A stretch of DNA of 64,000 nt from Ciceribacter sichuanensis (GCF_024055605.1 NZ_JAMXLX010000006.1:124001-188000), one strand, 5' to 3'. Positions 46,054-54,539 are shown, counted from the first letter of the stretch. Notes: generated by a model not told the origin, from the letters alone. Translations and numbers: made by a program.

Positions 46054-47457
46054 ATGAAGACCTGGACCCCCGACCTCAGCCGCAGCAACGGCCCTCGCTA
46101 CATGGCGATAGCCGATGTCATCGAAATGGACCTGAGGAGCGGCCATCTGGTTGTCGGCGACCGGTTGCCGCCGCAGCGGGAACTCGCCAGAAGGCTCGAA
46201 ATCGATTTCACAACCGTGGCGCGGGGCTATCTGGAGGCCCAGAAGCGGGGCCTCGTCAGCACCCATGTCGGTCGCGGAACCTTTGTCACCGGCGGCGCCG
46301 ACAGGGAGCGTCGCGGCTTCATCTCGGATGCCATGCCGGATCCGCGCCGGGCGTCTGTCGTAGACTTCTCCATGAACATGCCGCCGGAGCCGGATGATCC
46401 GGACCTGATCGCGCGCATGCGCGAGGGGTTCTCATCCGTGGCCACGAACCTTGTGCCGCTCCTGCGTTACCAGGGTTTCGGGGGTGCGGGCATGGACAAG
46501 GAGGCAGCCGCCGCATGGCTGAGCCGCCGCGGCCTCGTGCCCTCCCAGGAGCGTATCTTCGTGACGCCCGGCGCCCATCCGACGCTGCTCGCCCTCTTCG
46601 GAATGCTGGCGAAGCCCGGCGAGACGGTGCTTTCGGAAAACATAACCTATCCCGGCATGCGCTCGATCGCCGCCCTGCTGCGGCTGAACCTTGCCGGTCT
46701 GCCGATGGACGACGAAGGCATCATCCCGGTTGCCTTTGCCGAGGCCTGCGAGATGAAGAAGCCGAAGGCGCTTTATCTCAATCCGACGCTGCAGAACCCG
46801 ATGACGTTCACAATTCCGGAAAAGCGCCGGGAGGAGATCTGCGCGGTCGCGCGCAAGTATCACGTGCCGATCGTCGAGGACGACGCCTATGGCTTCATTC
46901 CGCTCCATAGTCCGCCGCCGCTCGCGGCCATGGCCCCGGACCTGACCTGGCATATCGGCGGCCTTGCCAAATGCATCGGGGCCGGCTTGCGGCTGGCCTA
47001 TGTGGTGGCCCCTGACACCAAGGCGGCATGGCCGTTCGTCAGCGCCATGCGGGCCAACAACGTCATGGCCTCGCCGCTCTCGGTGGCGCTTGCCACACGC
47101 TGGATCGAAGACGGTACGGCGGACAGTATCCTGCGTTTCATCCGCAGCGAGACGGCGGCGCGGCAGAAACTCGTGGCCGATATTCTGCCGAAGGGCAGCT
47201 ATCGCGGCGATCCCATCAGCTTCAACATATGGCTGCCATTGACCGGGGGGTGGACGCGCTCCACCTTCGGCAGTCACATGCGCTCCTCCGGGATCGGCGT
47301 GGTGGCAAGCGATGCCTTCGCCGTGGACGGCCCCGCCCCGGAAGCGGTCCGGGTGTGCCTCGGAGGCCCGATCCAGCGCCCGCAACTCAAGGCAGCCCTT
47401 GAGTTCATGGGCCATGCGCTGGCCAATTCGCCAGAGATGGCCGGCTCCTTCTTCTGA
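46054..47457 (+). CDS. MocR-type regulator (GntR DNA-binding plus aminotransferase domain)
   Basis: A 467-residue MocR/PdxR-class regulator. The N-terminal GntR winged helix (about residues 10-75) has GDRLPPQRELARRLEIDFTT and RGTFVTGG; the rest is a class I aminotransferase-fold domain with PTLQNPMTF, IVEDDAYGF and the PLP-Lys region HIGGLAKCIGAGLRL. I start at ATG 46054 because MKTWTPDLSR matches the usual family beginning; an ATG at 46042 adds four residues. It is divergent from the Nit1C operon and flanked on both sides by TGAATGCA palindromes, so it very likely controls that operon, using PLP or an amino compound as effector. Confidence 0.9.
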   Translation: MKTWTPDLSRSNGPRYMAIADVIEMDLRSGHLVVGDRLPPQRELARRLEIDFTTVARGYLEAQKRGLVSTHVGRGTFVTGGADRERRGFISDAMPDPRRASVVDFSMNMPPEPDDPDLIARMREGFSSVATNLVPLLRYQGFGGAGMDKEAAAAWLSRRGLVPSQERIFVTPGAHPTLLALFGMLAKPGETVLSENITYPGMRSIAALLRLNLAGLPMDDEGIIPVAFAEACEMKKPKALYLNPTLQNPMTFTIPEKRREEICAVARKYHVPIVEDDAYGFIPLHSPPPLAAMAPDLTWHIGGLAKCIGAGLRLAYVVAPDTKAAWPFVSAMRANNVMASPLSVALATRWIEDGTADSILRFIRSETAARQKLVADILPKGSYRGDPISFNIWLPLTGGWTRSTFGSHMRSSGIGVVASDAFAVDGPAPEAVRVCLGGPIQRPQLKAALEFMGHALANSPEMAGSFF

Positions 47458-47478
47458 GACGTTTTGTTTCGCTGTCGC

Positions 47479-47519
47479 GTCGACCTGCCGGAATGCCTGC
47501 GGCGTTCTGGCAGGTCGAC
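47479..47519. terminator. Long hairpin after the MocR gene
   Basis: GTCGACCTGCC (47479-47489) pairs perfectly with GGCAGGTCGAC (47509-47519); inner bases 47490-47497 pair with 47501-47508 with two G-U wobbles, leaving a three-base loop. The near 19-bp stem lies 22 bp after the stop codon. There is no T tract, so it could be a non-canonical terminator or a structural barrier before the downstream promoter. Confidence 0.5.
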
Positions 47520-47523
47520 TCAT

Positions 47524-47559
47524 TGAATGCATTCATGTAGCTTGAAATGAATGCATTCA
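47524..47559. promoter_or_regulatory. Tandem TGAATGCATTCA palindromes
   Basis: Two identical 12-bp perfect palindromes TGAATGCATTCA at 47524-47535 and 47548-47559, 24 bp apart centre to centre, so roughly on the same face of the helix. They share both half sites with the 45886-45908 repeat. They lie 51 bp before the DUF983 start and probably place that gene under the same regulator. Confidence 0.65.
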
Positions 47560-47609
47560 ATATCGACATTGATTGCTCCTGATTGCGCGCTCTGACAAGG
47601 AACGATGTC

Positions 47610-48032
47610 ATGCGAACCGAATGGCCCTCCCTCCCCCCGATGCAGACAGGCATTCGCGGTCGTTGCCCCCGGTGCGGCCAGGGGCATCTCTTCAAGGGAT
47701 TTCTGACGCTCAACCAGAGATGCGAGGCGTGCGGGCTGGACTATTCCTTTGCCGATCCCGCTGACGGTCCCGCATTCTTCGTCATCTGCTTTGCCTGCGT
47801 GCCGAGCGTGGCCCTCGGTGTCTGGCTGGAAGTGCAGTTCCAGCCGGCCTGGTGGGTCCATCTCCTCGTCACCATTCCCTTCATGTTCCTAACCTGCATC
47901 CCCCCGCTGCGCCCGCTGAAAGGTTGGCTGGTGGCGAGCCAGTATTTCTATAAGGCGGAGGAGGGGAAACTCGTAAGAGCCGCCGCGCCGGCCGCAGGTC
48001 CTGCGAACGCGGAGACAGTCCGTTCCCCCTGA
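47610..48032 (+). CDS. DUF983 domain membrane protein
   Basis: A 140-residue protein with an N-terminal zinc-ribbon-like segment, Cys19-x2-Cys22 (RCPRCGQGHLFKGFL) and Cys38-x2-Cys41 (RCEACGLDYSF), then two membrane helices at about residues 53-75 and 82-102. This is the DUF983 layout. Function unknown. The ATG at 47610 follows AAGG at a usable distance. Two TGAATGCATTCA boxes sit just upstream, linking it to the MocR regulator. Confidence 0.88.
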   Translation: MRTEWPSLPPMQTGIRGRCPRCGQGHLFKGFLTLNQRCEACGLDYSFADPADGPAFFVICFACVPSVALGVWLEVQFQPAWWVHLLVTIPFMFLTCIPPLRPLKGWLVASQYFYKAEEGKLVRAAAPAAGPANAETVRSP

Positions 48033-48034
48033 GA

Positions 48035-48292
48035 GCTGCGGGTGCCCCCTTCGCTGAGATGACTGTCGAGCGTCGTGGTGCCGAAGGAGCCGTAGGATGG
48101 CTTGTCGAAGATGGCCTCGCCCGCAATGGGCGCCACTTCCAGCACGATTTACGAGCTCGGTTCGCCGCGTATGAGATAGCGCCCGCGCGGCCCCCGGTTG
48201 CCGACGATCAGCGCCGTATTGGCGATCGCGAAATCGTTGCGGGCCGGAAACGGATAGGGCTTTGTCGGCAATTGCACCGGGATCAGTCCCAC
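48035..48292 (-). pseudogene. Decayed isochorismatase-family (cysteine hydrolase) gene
   Basis: One minus-strand frame, read through a stop (TAA at 48149-48151), gives two recognisable pieces. The first, LPTKPYPFPARNDFAIANTA then LIV, is the start of isochorismatase-like amide hydrolases, and RGRYLIRGEPSS before the stop is the loop ahead of their C-terminal half. The second, EVAPIAGEAIFDKPSYGSF then TTTLDSHLSE, is that C-terminal half. The middle with the catalytic Asp and Lys, and the tail with the nucleophilic Cys, are missing. It begins with a GTG inside the end of the nucleoside deaminase gene, so it was once its operon partner. It also ends against the DUF983 gene. Confidence 0.7.
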
Positions 48293-48774
48293 ACGCCTTC
48301 GTGCACGGCGGCGGCTTCCTCCACCAGCATGGGGCCGATGACCTCGATCTCCCGCTGGCCGGCGGCGAAGACCGTGCGGCAGGGCAGGTCGAGCGTCGGG
48401 TTTTCCGGGTGGTTGCCGGTGATGGTTTTCAACTGCGCTTCCGAAAGGCCGTAGACCACCCGCTTCAGGCCGGTCCAGTAGACCGCGCCGGCACACATGG
48501 CGCAGGGTTCGGCGGAAGTATACATCGAGCATTCCGCCAGGAACTTCGGCTCGTAGCCGGTGGAGGCGCGCGTCATCAGCACCCGCTCGGCATGGCCGGT
48601 CATATCGTGATTGGGCTGATAGGCGTTGTGCTGCGTCATCAGCACTTCGCCATCCGGTCCGACGAGGATGGCGGCGAAGGGGTGGTTGCCGCTCTCCTTC
48701 GCTTTTGCCGCCTCTTCAATGGCGCGGCGAAGCAGCTTTTCATGGTCGAGCGGGGCGTGGGCGCTGTCGGTCAT
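48283..48774 (-). CDS. Nucleoside deaminase (cytidine deaminase-like fold)
   Basis: A 163-residue zinc deaminase of the guanine deaminase/TadA-like group. The catalytic HAE is in DMTGHAERVLM and the zinc cysteines in SAEPCAMCAGAVYW. The length is greater than TadA-type minimum and the C terminus ends VHEGVWD, resembling bacterial guanine/nucleoside deaminases rather than tRNA-editing TadA. It is divergent from a LysR gene that is followed by adenosine deaminase, suggesting purine nucleoside or base deamination. Downstream of it lies a wrecked amide hydrolase gene. Confidence 0.87.
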   Translation of the reverse strand: MTDSAHAPLDHEKLLRRAIEEAAKAKESGNHPFAAILVGPDGEVLMTQHNAYQPNHDMTGHAERVLMTRASTGYEPKFLAECSMYTSAEPCAMCAGAVYWTGLKRVVYGLSEAQLKTITGNHPENPTLDLPCRTVFAAGQREIEVIGPMLVEEAAAVHEGVWD

Positions 48775-48878
48775 CGAGGGACTCCATATCGGTCATACCG
48801 CTAGTTTCCCCACATCGAGCGTTGTTTACAAGCATCGCAATTTGCACATAGTGTGCTGAAAATTCGTACGGTTTCGCC

Positions 48879-49802
48879 ATGACGCTCATTTCCACCTCCG
48901 CATTGCTGCTCGACGAGGTTGCCCGCACCGGATCGATCCGCAAGGCGGCCGAGCGTCTGAACATCTCGCCCTCGGCCCTTAACCGGCGCGTTCTCAACCT
49001 CGAGGCCGACTATGGCGTGAAGCTCTTCGAGCGCCTGCCCCGCGGCGTGCGGCTGACGGCGGCGGGCGAACTGCTGATCAACGACATCCGCCGCTGGCGG
49101 GCAGATCACGAGCGCCTGCAGGTGCAGTTGCAGGAAATGCAGGGCCTGCGGCGCGGCCATGTCACGATCGGCATCATGGAATGCCTGGCCGGCTCCTTCG
49201 CGCAGACGCTTTTCGACGAGGTGCAGAACCGGTTTCGCGGGCTGACGCTGGAACTGTTCGTCGGCGGCACGCGGCAACTGCTGCAGCGGCTGATGGCCGG
49301 CGAATTGAACATGGTCGTCTGCTTCAATGCCCCGCCGCAGCCCGATCTGACCAAGCTCCTCTCCTTCGACGTGCCGGCGGGCATCGTGATCGCACCCGGC
49401 CATCCGCTGGCGGGCAAAAGCGCGGTGCGGCTCAGCGAATGCCTGGAATATCCCCTCATCCTGCCGGATTTCTCGCTGGCGACCCGCAGCCTGATCGACC
49501 GGGCCATGGCCTCGGTTTCGGCAAGCCCGGTGCCGAGCGCTGTCACCAATTCCACCCGGCTGATGAAACAGCTTGTGCGGGACGGCCGTCACATTGCCTT
49601 TCTCGGCGTCGTCGATCTTCTGGACGAGATCAACGAGGGCAGCCTCACTTTCGTGCCCCTGTCGGACGGGCGACTGCCGCAAGAGGCGCTGGCACTGGTC
49701 ATCCGCAACTCCCAGCCGACGACACCTGCCGTGGCGGCGCTGCAAAATCTCCTGCGCAGCCAGCTTCTGGCGCTGCCGTTGCCCTCTGTCGAAGCGGAAT
49801 AG
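48879..49802 (+). CDS. LysR family transcriptional regulator
   Basis: A 307-residue LysR regulator. N-terminal winged helix-turn-helix: SIRKAAERLNISPSALNRRV at about residues 20-40, then FERLPRGVRLTAAGELL. The effector domain covers about residues 90-300. Divergent from the nucleoside deaminase gene and 100 bp before adenosine deaminase, so it probably controls one or both in response to a purine. Confidence 0.92.
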   Translation: MTLISTSALLLDEVARTGSIRKAAERLNISPSALNRRVLNLEADYGVKLFERLPRGVRLTAAGELLINDIRRWRADHERLQVQLQEMQGLRRGHVTIGIMECLAGSFAQTLFDEVQNRFRGLTLELFVGGTRQLLQRLMAGELNMVVCFNAPPQPDLTKLLSFDVPAGIVIAPGHPLAGKSAVRLSECLEYPLILPDFSLATRSLIDRAMASVSASPVPSAVTNSTRLMKQLVRDGRHIAFLGVVDLLDEINEGSLTFVPLSDGRLPQEALALVIRNSQPTTPAVAALQNLLRSQLLALPLPSVEAE

Positions 49803-49812
49803 CGTTGTGATT

Positions 49813-49833
49813 TTTCGCACGCTACGAGCGAAA
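49813..49833. promoter_or_regulatory. Candidate LysR operator upstream of adenosine deaminase
   Basis: TTTCGC (49813-49818), nine bases, GCGAAA (49828-49833): a perfect inverted repeat of the T-N11-A class, 70 bp ahead of the adenosine deaminase start and just after the LysR stop. Confidence 0.5.
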
Positions 49834-49902
49834 CTCTGATCTTGTGCGCACAGGTCAATCTCTTCATCGTCAGGCAACGAAAGACCGGAGGGGAGAAACG
49901 CC

Positions 49903-50886
49903 ATGGACTTCCTGAGCCTGCCGAAGGCCGAAATTCACATTCATCTCGAAGGCTGTTTCGATCCCGAGGATATCGAGGCGCTGGCGAAGGATGCGGGCGT
50001 GCCGCTGCCGCGCAGCCGGGAAAACCTCTACGATACCTCCGGCCTTTCCAATTTCCTCGCCTTTCTCGACTGGACCTGCGGTCTGGTGCGTTTTCGCGAG
50101 CAGCTTGCCGGCGCGGCCTATGCCTTTTCCCGCCGCATGCATCTGTCGGGCGTTCGCTATGCCGACGTCATCGTCAATCCGACCCACTGGACCCATTGGC
50201 ACCACAGGATCCCGGATATGATCGATGCGCTCGACGGCGGCTTTGCCGCGGCCGAAGAGGACGGTTTTGTGCCTGCCAAACTCTGCATCAGCCTGTTGCG
50301 CAAGCAGACTTCGGAACAGGCGATCGAGCTGGTCGAGCTGCTGACGGCGCTGAAGCATCCGCGCGTCGTCGCACTTTCCGTGGATGGCAACGAGGCTGCC
50401 GCCGGGCGTACCGGTCCGCGCTTTGCCGAAGCCTATCGGCGGGCGGCCCAAGCCGGCCTGCGGCGCACTGCCCATGCCGGAGAATCCAGCGGACCGGAAG
50501 GTGTCCGCGACGCACTCGATTTCCTGCGTGTCGAACGCATCGACCATGGCGTCCGGGTCATCGAGGATGCGGAACTGGTCAAGCGGCTGGTCGACGAACA
50601 GATCGCGCTCGGCATCACGCCGACCTCGAACATCACTCTCGGCCTCTATGGCGGCTATGACAGCCATCCCTTCGAGGCGCTGCGCAAGGCGGGCGTGCCG
50701 GTTTCCGTGAATACCGACGACCCCTCGCCCCTGTCCATCAGCCTGCCGCAGGAATATGCCAACATGGCGAACGCCAACGGCTGGGACAAGGAAACGGTTC
50801 GCGCTGTTGCCCGCACCTCGATCACCGCATCCTTTGCCGAACCCGAACTCAAGGCCTCCATGCTACGCGACCTCGCGGACTGGTAA
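49903..50886 (+). CDS. Adenosine deaminase family protein
   Basis: A 327-residue member of the adenosine/adenine deaminase family. Metal ligands His12 and His14 are in EIHIHLEG; TAHAGES carries the third His and catalytic Glu; RIDHGVR and NTDDPS give the remaining His and Asp pair. It converts adenosine (or adenine) to inosine (hypoxanthine) plus ammonia. GGAGGGGAGAAACGCC is upstream. Lone gene behind a LysR regulator; the divergent nucleoside deaminase supports a purine salvage or nitrogen-scavenging role. Adenosine versus adenine specificity is not certain. Confidence 0.9.
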   Translation: MDFLSLPKAEIHIHLEGCFDPEDIEALAKDAGVPLPRSRENLYDTSGLSNFLAFLDWTCGLVRFREQLAGAAYAFSRRMHLSGVRYADVIVNPTHWTHWHHRIPDMIDALDGGFAAAEEDGFVPAKLCISLLRKQTSEQAIELVELLTALKHPRVVALSVDGNEAAAGRTGPRFAEAYRRAAQAGLRRTAHAGESSGPEGVRDALDFLRVERIDHGVRVIEDAELVKRLVDEQIALGITPTSNITLGLYGGYDSHPFEALRKAGVPVSVNTDDPSPLSISLPQEYANMANANGWDKETVRAVARTSITASFAEPELKASMLRDLADW

Positions 50887-51238
50887 GACCTTCCTTCTCG
50901 CGATTTTCGCCTTCAGACCGGCGCCGACGATCCGTCGCGCCGGCCTGCCGCATTGTGACAAGAGAACCGGTCGCCGGCCCGTTGGTGCTCGTCCGCAGGG
51001 TGCTGGCGGGGTGTCAGAAGGTGCTCGAAATTCCCACCTCAGCACATTTTTCGCGCGTCTGCGCGGTGCGACCAAAGAATGATGCTGCATCGCACAAAAG
51101 ATTCCAAAATGATCTTTTTCCTGCCGCAATAGCGATGGCAAAAGAAATTGCCGAGAATCAAGACTGCCCCCTCAACCTCCTGTGAATCCACGCGAACCGC
51201 GGCCTCCCCGTGGTTGTCTTCCTGACGATTGCACCCCG
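50887..51238. other. Intergenic region before the FUSC gene, no gene seen
   Basis: 352 bp between adenosine deaminase and the FUSC-type gene. No coding frame, RNA or clear inverted repeat was recognised. The AT-richer part (51090-51160) probably contains the promoter. Confidence 0.4.
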
Positions 51239-53230
51239 ATGACCAAGCCTGTCGCCACGCTGCGCGATCTGATGACGAAATGCGGTTTCGACCTTCCGAA
51301 ACTGACCTATAGCGCCTGGGTGGCGCTAACTGCTTTCCTCGCGATGGTCGTCGCGTGGAGCCTGGGCCTCAACCATCCGCAGTGGGCGGCGATCACCGTT
51401 TTCGTCACCATCCAGCCAAGCCGCGGCCAGATCATCGAAAAGAACGTCTACCGCTTTGTCGGTACGCTTTCCGGTTCGGTGGTCGGCCTTCTGCTGCTGA
51501 CCATCGCCAACGGCAACAGCGCCATCATTTCAGCCGGTCTGGCGATCTGGAGTGCCGCCTGTCTTTTTGTCGGCACGCTGCAGCGTTCCTATCGTTCCTA
51601 TGGCACGGTGCTTGCCGGCTATTCCGCCATCATCGTCGCCATGAACAATGTCGGCCCGCCCGACATGGTCAAATGGGTGGCGATGGACCGGGTGGCGGCC
51701 ATCATGGTCGGCATCGTCGCGGGCATCGCGCTCGGCTACCTGCTGGCACCGGCATCGAGCCGCACGGAGATGGAACAGAAGACCCGGCGCATCCTCGCCG
51801 ACATCTTCGGCATGGCCGCCGCCAATCTCGGGCGCGACGGGCTGGCGAGGGTCGGCCAGCTCTACAAGGTGACGGCCGCCGCCGCCGAGCTTTCGGCGGA
51901 GCTTTCCACGATGTCGAGCGGCCGTTCGGGTGCCCATCATCTCACCGATCCGCTGACCGACGTTCTGGTCTGTGCGACCAATCTGCTTTTGACCAGCGCG
52001 CGGGCGAAGAGCAATCCCGAGCTGGCGGAAGCCTTCGGCGAAATCGCCTCCAGACTCCATGGGCAGACCGACTTTTCCGGCGTTCACGGACGCCTGACAC
52101 GGCTTCTGTCGAAGACCGACGACCCGCGGCTGGAAGAGGCGATCATCGCGCTCGCTTCATCGATCCCGGATGAGGACGGCAGCGACCGGGGCATGGCGCT
52201 TGCACCGCCGGAAGGTGTTGCATGGCAATCCGACTGGCGCGGCGCGACCCAGGCGGCAGCGCGGATCTTCTTCGTCACCGGCTCGATCGGTCTCGTCTGG
52301 GCGCTGACCGGACAGGCGATCGTGCAGGTTGCGCTGATTTCCTCCGCTATCGTCATTTCTCTGGCGTCGAGCGGCGTGTCGCCGTCCCGCGCCATGCGCG
52401 ACGTGGCCATCGGTCAGCTGATCGCGGCCGTCACCGCATGGTCCTGCGAGACTTTCCTGTGGGCGCAAGGGGCAAACGGCTGGCAGCAGGTGGCGGCGAT
52501 GACGCCGTGTTTCCTGCTGTTCGCCTTCATCCGTTCGCATCGCCGCATCTCGCTTTCCGCCACCGACTATGCGCTGACGCTGCTTCTGCTGCTGACCCCG
52601 ACCCATGCCGTCTATGTCGAAACCTTCCCGGCGCTCGCCAAGGCGATCCTCGCCGCAAGCGGCGGCCTGATCGGCTATATCGCCTTCCGTTTCCTGTTCC
52701 CGATCAACGCGACACGCCGGCGCAAGATGCTGTGGGAGATGATCAAGAGCGAGCTTCAGGCCATCGCCATGGCGCAGGCCGGACGCGGCTCCGCCAGCGC
52801 GTGGCGGCTGCGCTTCGTGGCGCGGTTCCTCAAGATCACCAACTGGACCTTCCACGAGTTGCAGAGCGGCGAGCGCCCCGAGATCACCATGCGCAAGGGG
52901 CTGCTGACCCTTTCGCTCGGCGATGTCGTCTTCGGCTGTCGCGCGGCGCTGCGCCAGACCTCCGTGCCGCCCGACCTGCGCCGGGCGATCGAGGCGGTGC
53001 TACAGCGCATCGGGCGCAGCAAGCGGGAGAACCACAGGCTCATCAGCTCCCTGAAGCTTCTCAACCAGCGTTTGGACCGGCATTCGAAGGATGCCCCCGA
53101 TATCGAGCGTCTCAAGGATTTCACCGAAGACGTGCTTGCCCAGCTCGACGATCTCCAGCATCTGCGCGGCGCGCCGCTCGGCGCTTCCCATCCGCAGGAG
53201 CCGGTGATTTCCGAAATGGGCAAGGCCTGA
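51239..53230 (+). CDS. FUSC family (aromatic acid exporter-type) inner membrane protein
   Basis: A 663-residue fusaric-acid-resistance/AaeB-like membrane protein. There are two membrane blocks, about residues 25-170 and 340-500, each with several helices; a soluble region of roughly 150 residues between them, and a cytoplasmic C-terminal domain of about 160 residues with helical LISSLKLLNQRLDRHS. The motif HPQWAAITVFVTIQPSRGQ is typical of the first block. Such proteins export aromatic or weak organic acids with a membrane-fusion partner, but no partner gene is beside it. ATG 51239 chosen; a GTG at 51182 is possible. Confidence 0.88.
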   Translation: MTKPVATLRDLMTKCGFDLPKLTYSAWVALTAFLAMVVAWSLGLNHPQWAAITVFVTIQPSRGQIIEKNVYRFVGTLSGSVVGLLLLTIANGNSAIISAGLAIWSAACLFVGTLQRSYRSYGTVLAGYSAIIVAMNNVGPPDMVKWVAMDRVAAIMVGIVAGIALGYLLAPASSRTEMEQKTRRILADIFGMAAANLGRDGLARVGQLYKVTAAAAELSAELSTMSSGRSGAHHLTDPLTDVLVCATNLLLTSARAKSNPELAEAFGEIASRLHGQTDFSGVHGRLTRLLSKTDDPRLEEAIIALASSIPDEDGSDRGMALAPPEGVAWQSDWRGATQAAARIFFVTGSIGLVWALTGQAIVQVALISSAIVISLASSGVSPSRAMRDVAIGQLIAAVTAWSCETFLWAQGANGWQQVAAMTPCFLLFAFIRSHRRISLSATDYALTLLLLLTPTHAVYVETFPALAKAILAASGGLIGYIAFRFLFPINATRRRKMLWEMIKSELQAIAMAQAGRGSASAWRLRFVARFLKITNWTFHELQSGERPEITMRKGLLTLSLGDVVFGCRAALRQTSVPPDLRRAIEAVLQRIGRSKRENHRLISSLKLLNQRLDRHSKDAPDIERLKDFTEDVLAQLDDLQHLRGAPLGASHPQEPVISEMGKA

Positions 53231-53256
53231 TCTGGCTGCCGGCATCCGGGGCAGGT

Positions 53257-53811
53257 TCAGGCCTGTCCCCGCATGGCCGCATGCCGGACCTCCTGCAGGA
53301 TTTCCCGCAGCACTTCGACCAGCGTTTCCGCTTCGCGCGGACCGTCATAGCGCAGGCCGTTAATGAACAGGGTCGGCGTGCCGTTGACGCCGCTTCTGAG
53401 GCCCCCGCGGAAATCGTCCTCGATCTTCCCGTCGAAGCGGCCGGCGAGACCGCGGGCAACAGTGAGCGGTGGAATGTCGAGAAGCTTGGCGTAACGGTTG
53501 AGGTCATCCTCGGTCAGCGCTGTCTGGTTTTCATAGAGCAGGTCGTGCGCCTGCCAGAAAAGCCCCTTGCTTCCGGCCGTCTCGGCAAATTCGGCGGCGC
53601 GCATGGCATGCGGATGGATCTCGGCGAGGGGAAAGTTGCGGAACACGAAGCGGAGATCGTCGCCCATGGCCTTCTGCACTGCTTTCAGGACGGGATAGGC
53701 CTCGCCGCAATAGGGGCATTCGTAATCGCCATATTCGACCATGGTGATGGCGGCGGTGGCCGGACCCTGAGCGTGATCCTGTTCTGTGACGGGGATGGCG
53801 AGCCGGTTCAT
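53257..53811 (-). CDS. DsbA-family thioredoxin-fold protein
   Basis: A 184-residue thioredoxin-like protein with the CPYC redox motif in YGDYECPYCGEAYPV (residues 27-41) and the cis-Pro loop NGTPTLFING. It has no signal peptide, so it is cytoplasmic, similar to stand-alone domains related to the C terminus of some NhaA antiporters. ATGA overlap with the peroxiredoxin gene upstream implies a functional pair: it may regenerate the peroxiredoxin. Confidence 0.9.
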   Translation of the reverse strand: MNRLAIPVTEQDHAQGPATAAITMVEYGDYECPYCGEAYPVLKAVQKAMGDDLRFVFRNFPLAEIHPHAMRAAEFAETAGSKGLFWQAHDLLYENQTALTEDDLNRYAKLLDIPPLTVARGLAGRFDGKIEDDFRGGLRSGVNGTPTLFINGLRYDGPREAETLVEVLREILQEVRHAAMRGQA

Positions 53812-54539
53812 GCCCGTGCCTCCTTGATTGAGGAAGCCGCGGCAAGGCCGTCCAACGCTTCCAGAATGCCGTCGACGCCGGGATTGATGCCGAGCGGCGA
53901 GACATAGCTCCAGCGGATGACGCCGTCCCTGTCGATCACGAAGAGCGCGCGTTCCGTGATGCCGTCGGTATCCCGGTAGACGCCATAGCGGCGGGCGACT
54001 TCGCCCTTGGGTTCGAAATCGGCCAGCAGCGGGAAATGCAGGTTGCGGGCCGAGGCAAAGGCCGCATGACACCAAACGCCATCCACCGATATGCCGATCA
54101 GCTGTGCGCCATGGGCGTGGAATTCGGCGTGCGCGGCGTTGTAGAGGGCCATCTGGTCGCCGCAGACGGGGCTCCAGTCGGCTGGGTAGAAGGCCAGAAT
54201 GACGGGAGCGCCGCGAAGGTCTTCCAGTGCCACGATCTGGTCAGGGGTCGAGTGCAGGCTGAAGGCCGGGGCCAGCGTGCCGGCTTCCAGCGCCTTTCGG
54301 GTTTCGGTATCGGACATGATTTCAAGCTCCTTCGGGCTTGTGTCGGGCGGCATCCGGTCCGTGAAGACCCGGACCGTGCTTGCGATGACGGGGGAAAAGG
54401 GTTCGTCCTGAATGCGGAAGCCCGCGTCGTCGCAAGGGTGCGGCGGCAGCGGAAGCTCCAGCTGCAGGTCTTCCATCTCGGGAAGGCTTGCGATGCTGTC
54501 GCGGATGACGGGATCGTCCTGAAACGCTTGCAGTCTCAT
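53808..54539 (-). CDS. Peroxiredoxin (AhpC/TSA-like redoxin) with N-terminal extension
   Basis: A 243-residue protein whose residues 75-243 are a redoxin domain: LAPAFSLHSTPDQIV, the peroxidatic Cys in FYPADWSPVCGDQM, GVWCHAAFA with a possible resolving Cys, and GVIRWSYVSP. The first 74 residues are an acidic/proline-rich extension not usual in the family. Both candidate starts have strong Shine-Dalgarno sites: AGGAGG eight bases before 54539 and AAGGAG before ATG 54317, so two forms may be made. It detoxifies peroxides. Co-translated with the DsbA-like protein; next to chloroperoxidase-like hydrolase and Dps genes. Confidence 0.85.
   Translation of the reverse strand: MRLQAFQDDPVIRDSIASLPEMEDLQLELPLPPHPCDDAGFRIQDEPFSPVIASTVRVFTDRMPPDTSPKELEIMSDTETRKALEAGTLAPAFSLHSTPDQIVALEDLRGAPVILAFYPADWSPVCGDQMALYNAAHAEFHAHGAQLIGISVDGVWCHAAFASARNLHFPLLADFEPKGEVARRYGVYRDTDGITERALFVIDRDGVIRWSYVSPLGINPGVDGILEALDGLAAASSIKEARA

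Noticed and set aside
51182..51238. GTG start adding 19 residues to the FUSC protein
   Set aside because: The added residues are Pro/Arg-rich and unlike the family; ATG 51239 gives the expected N terminus.
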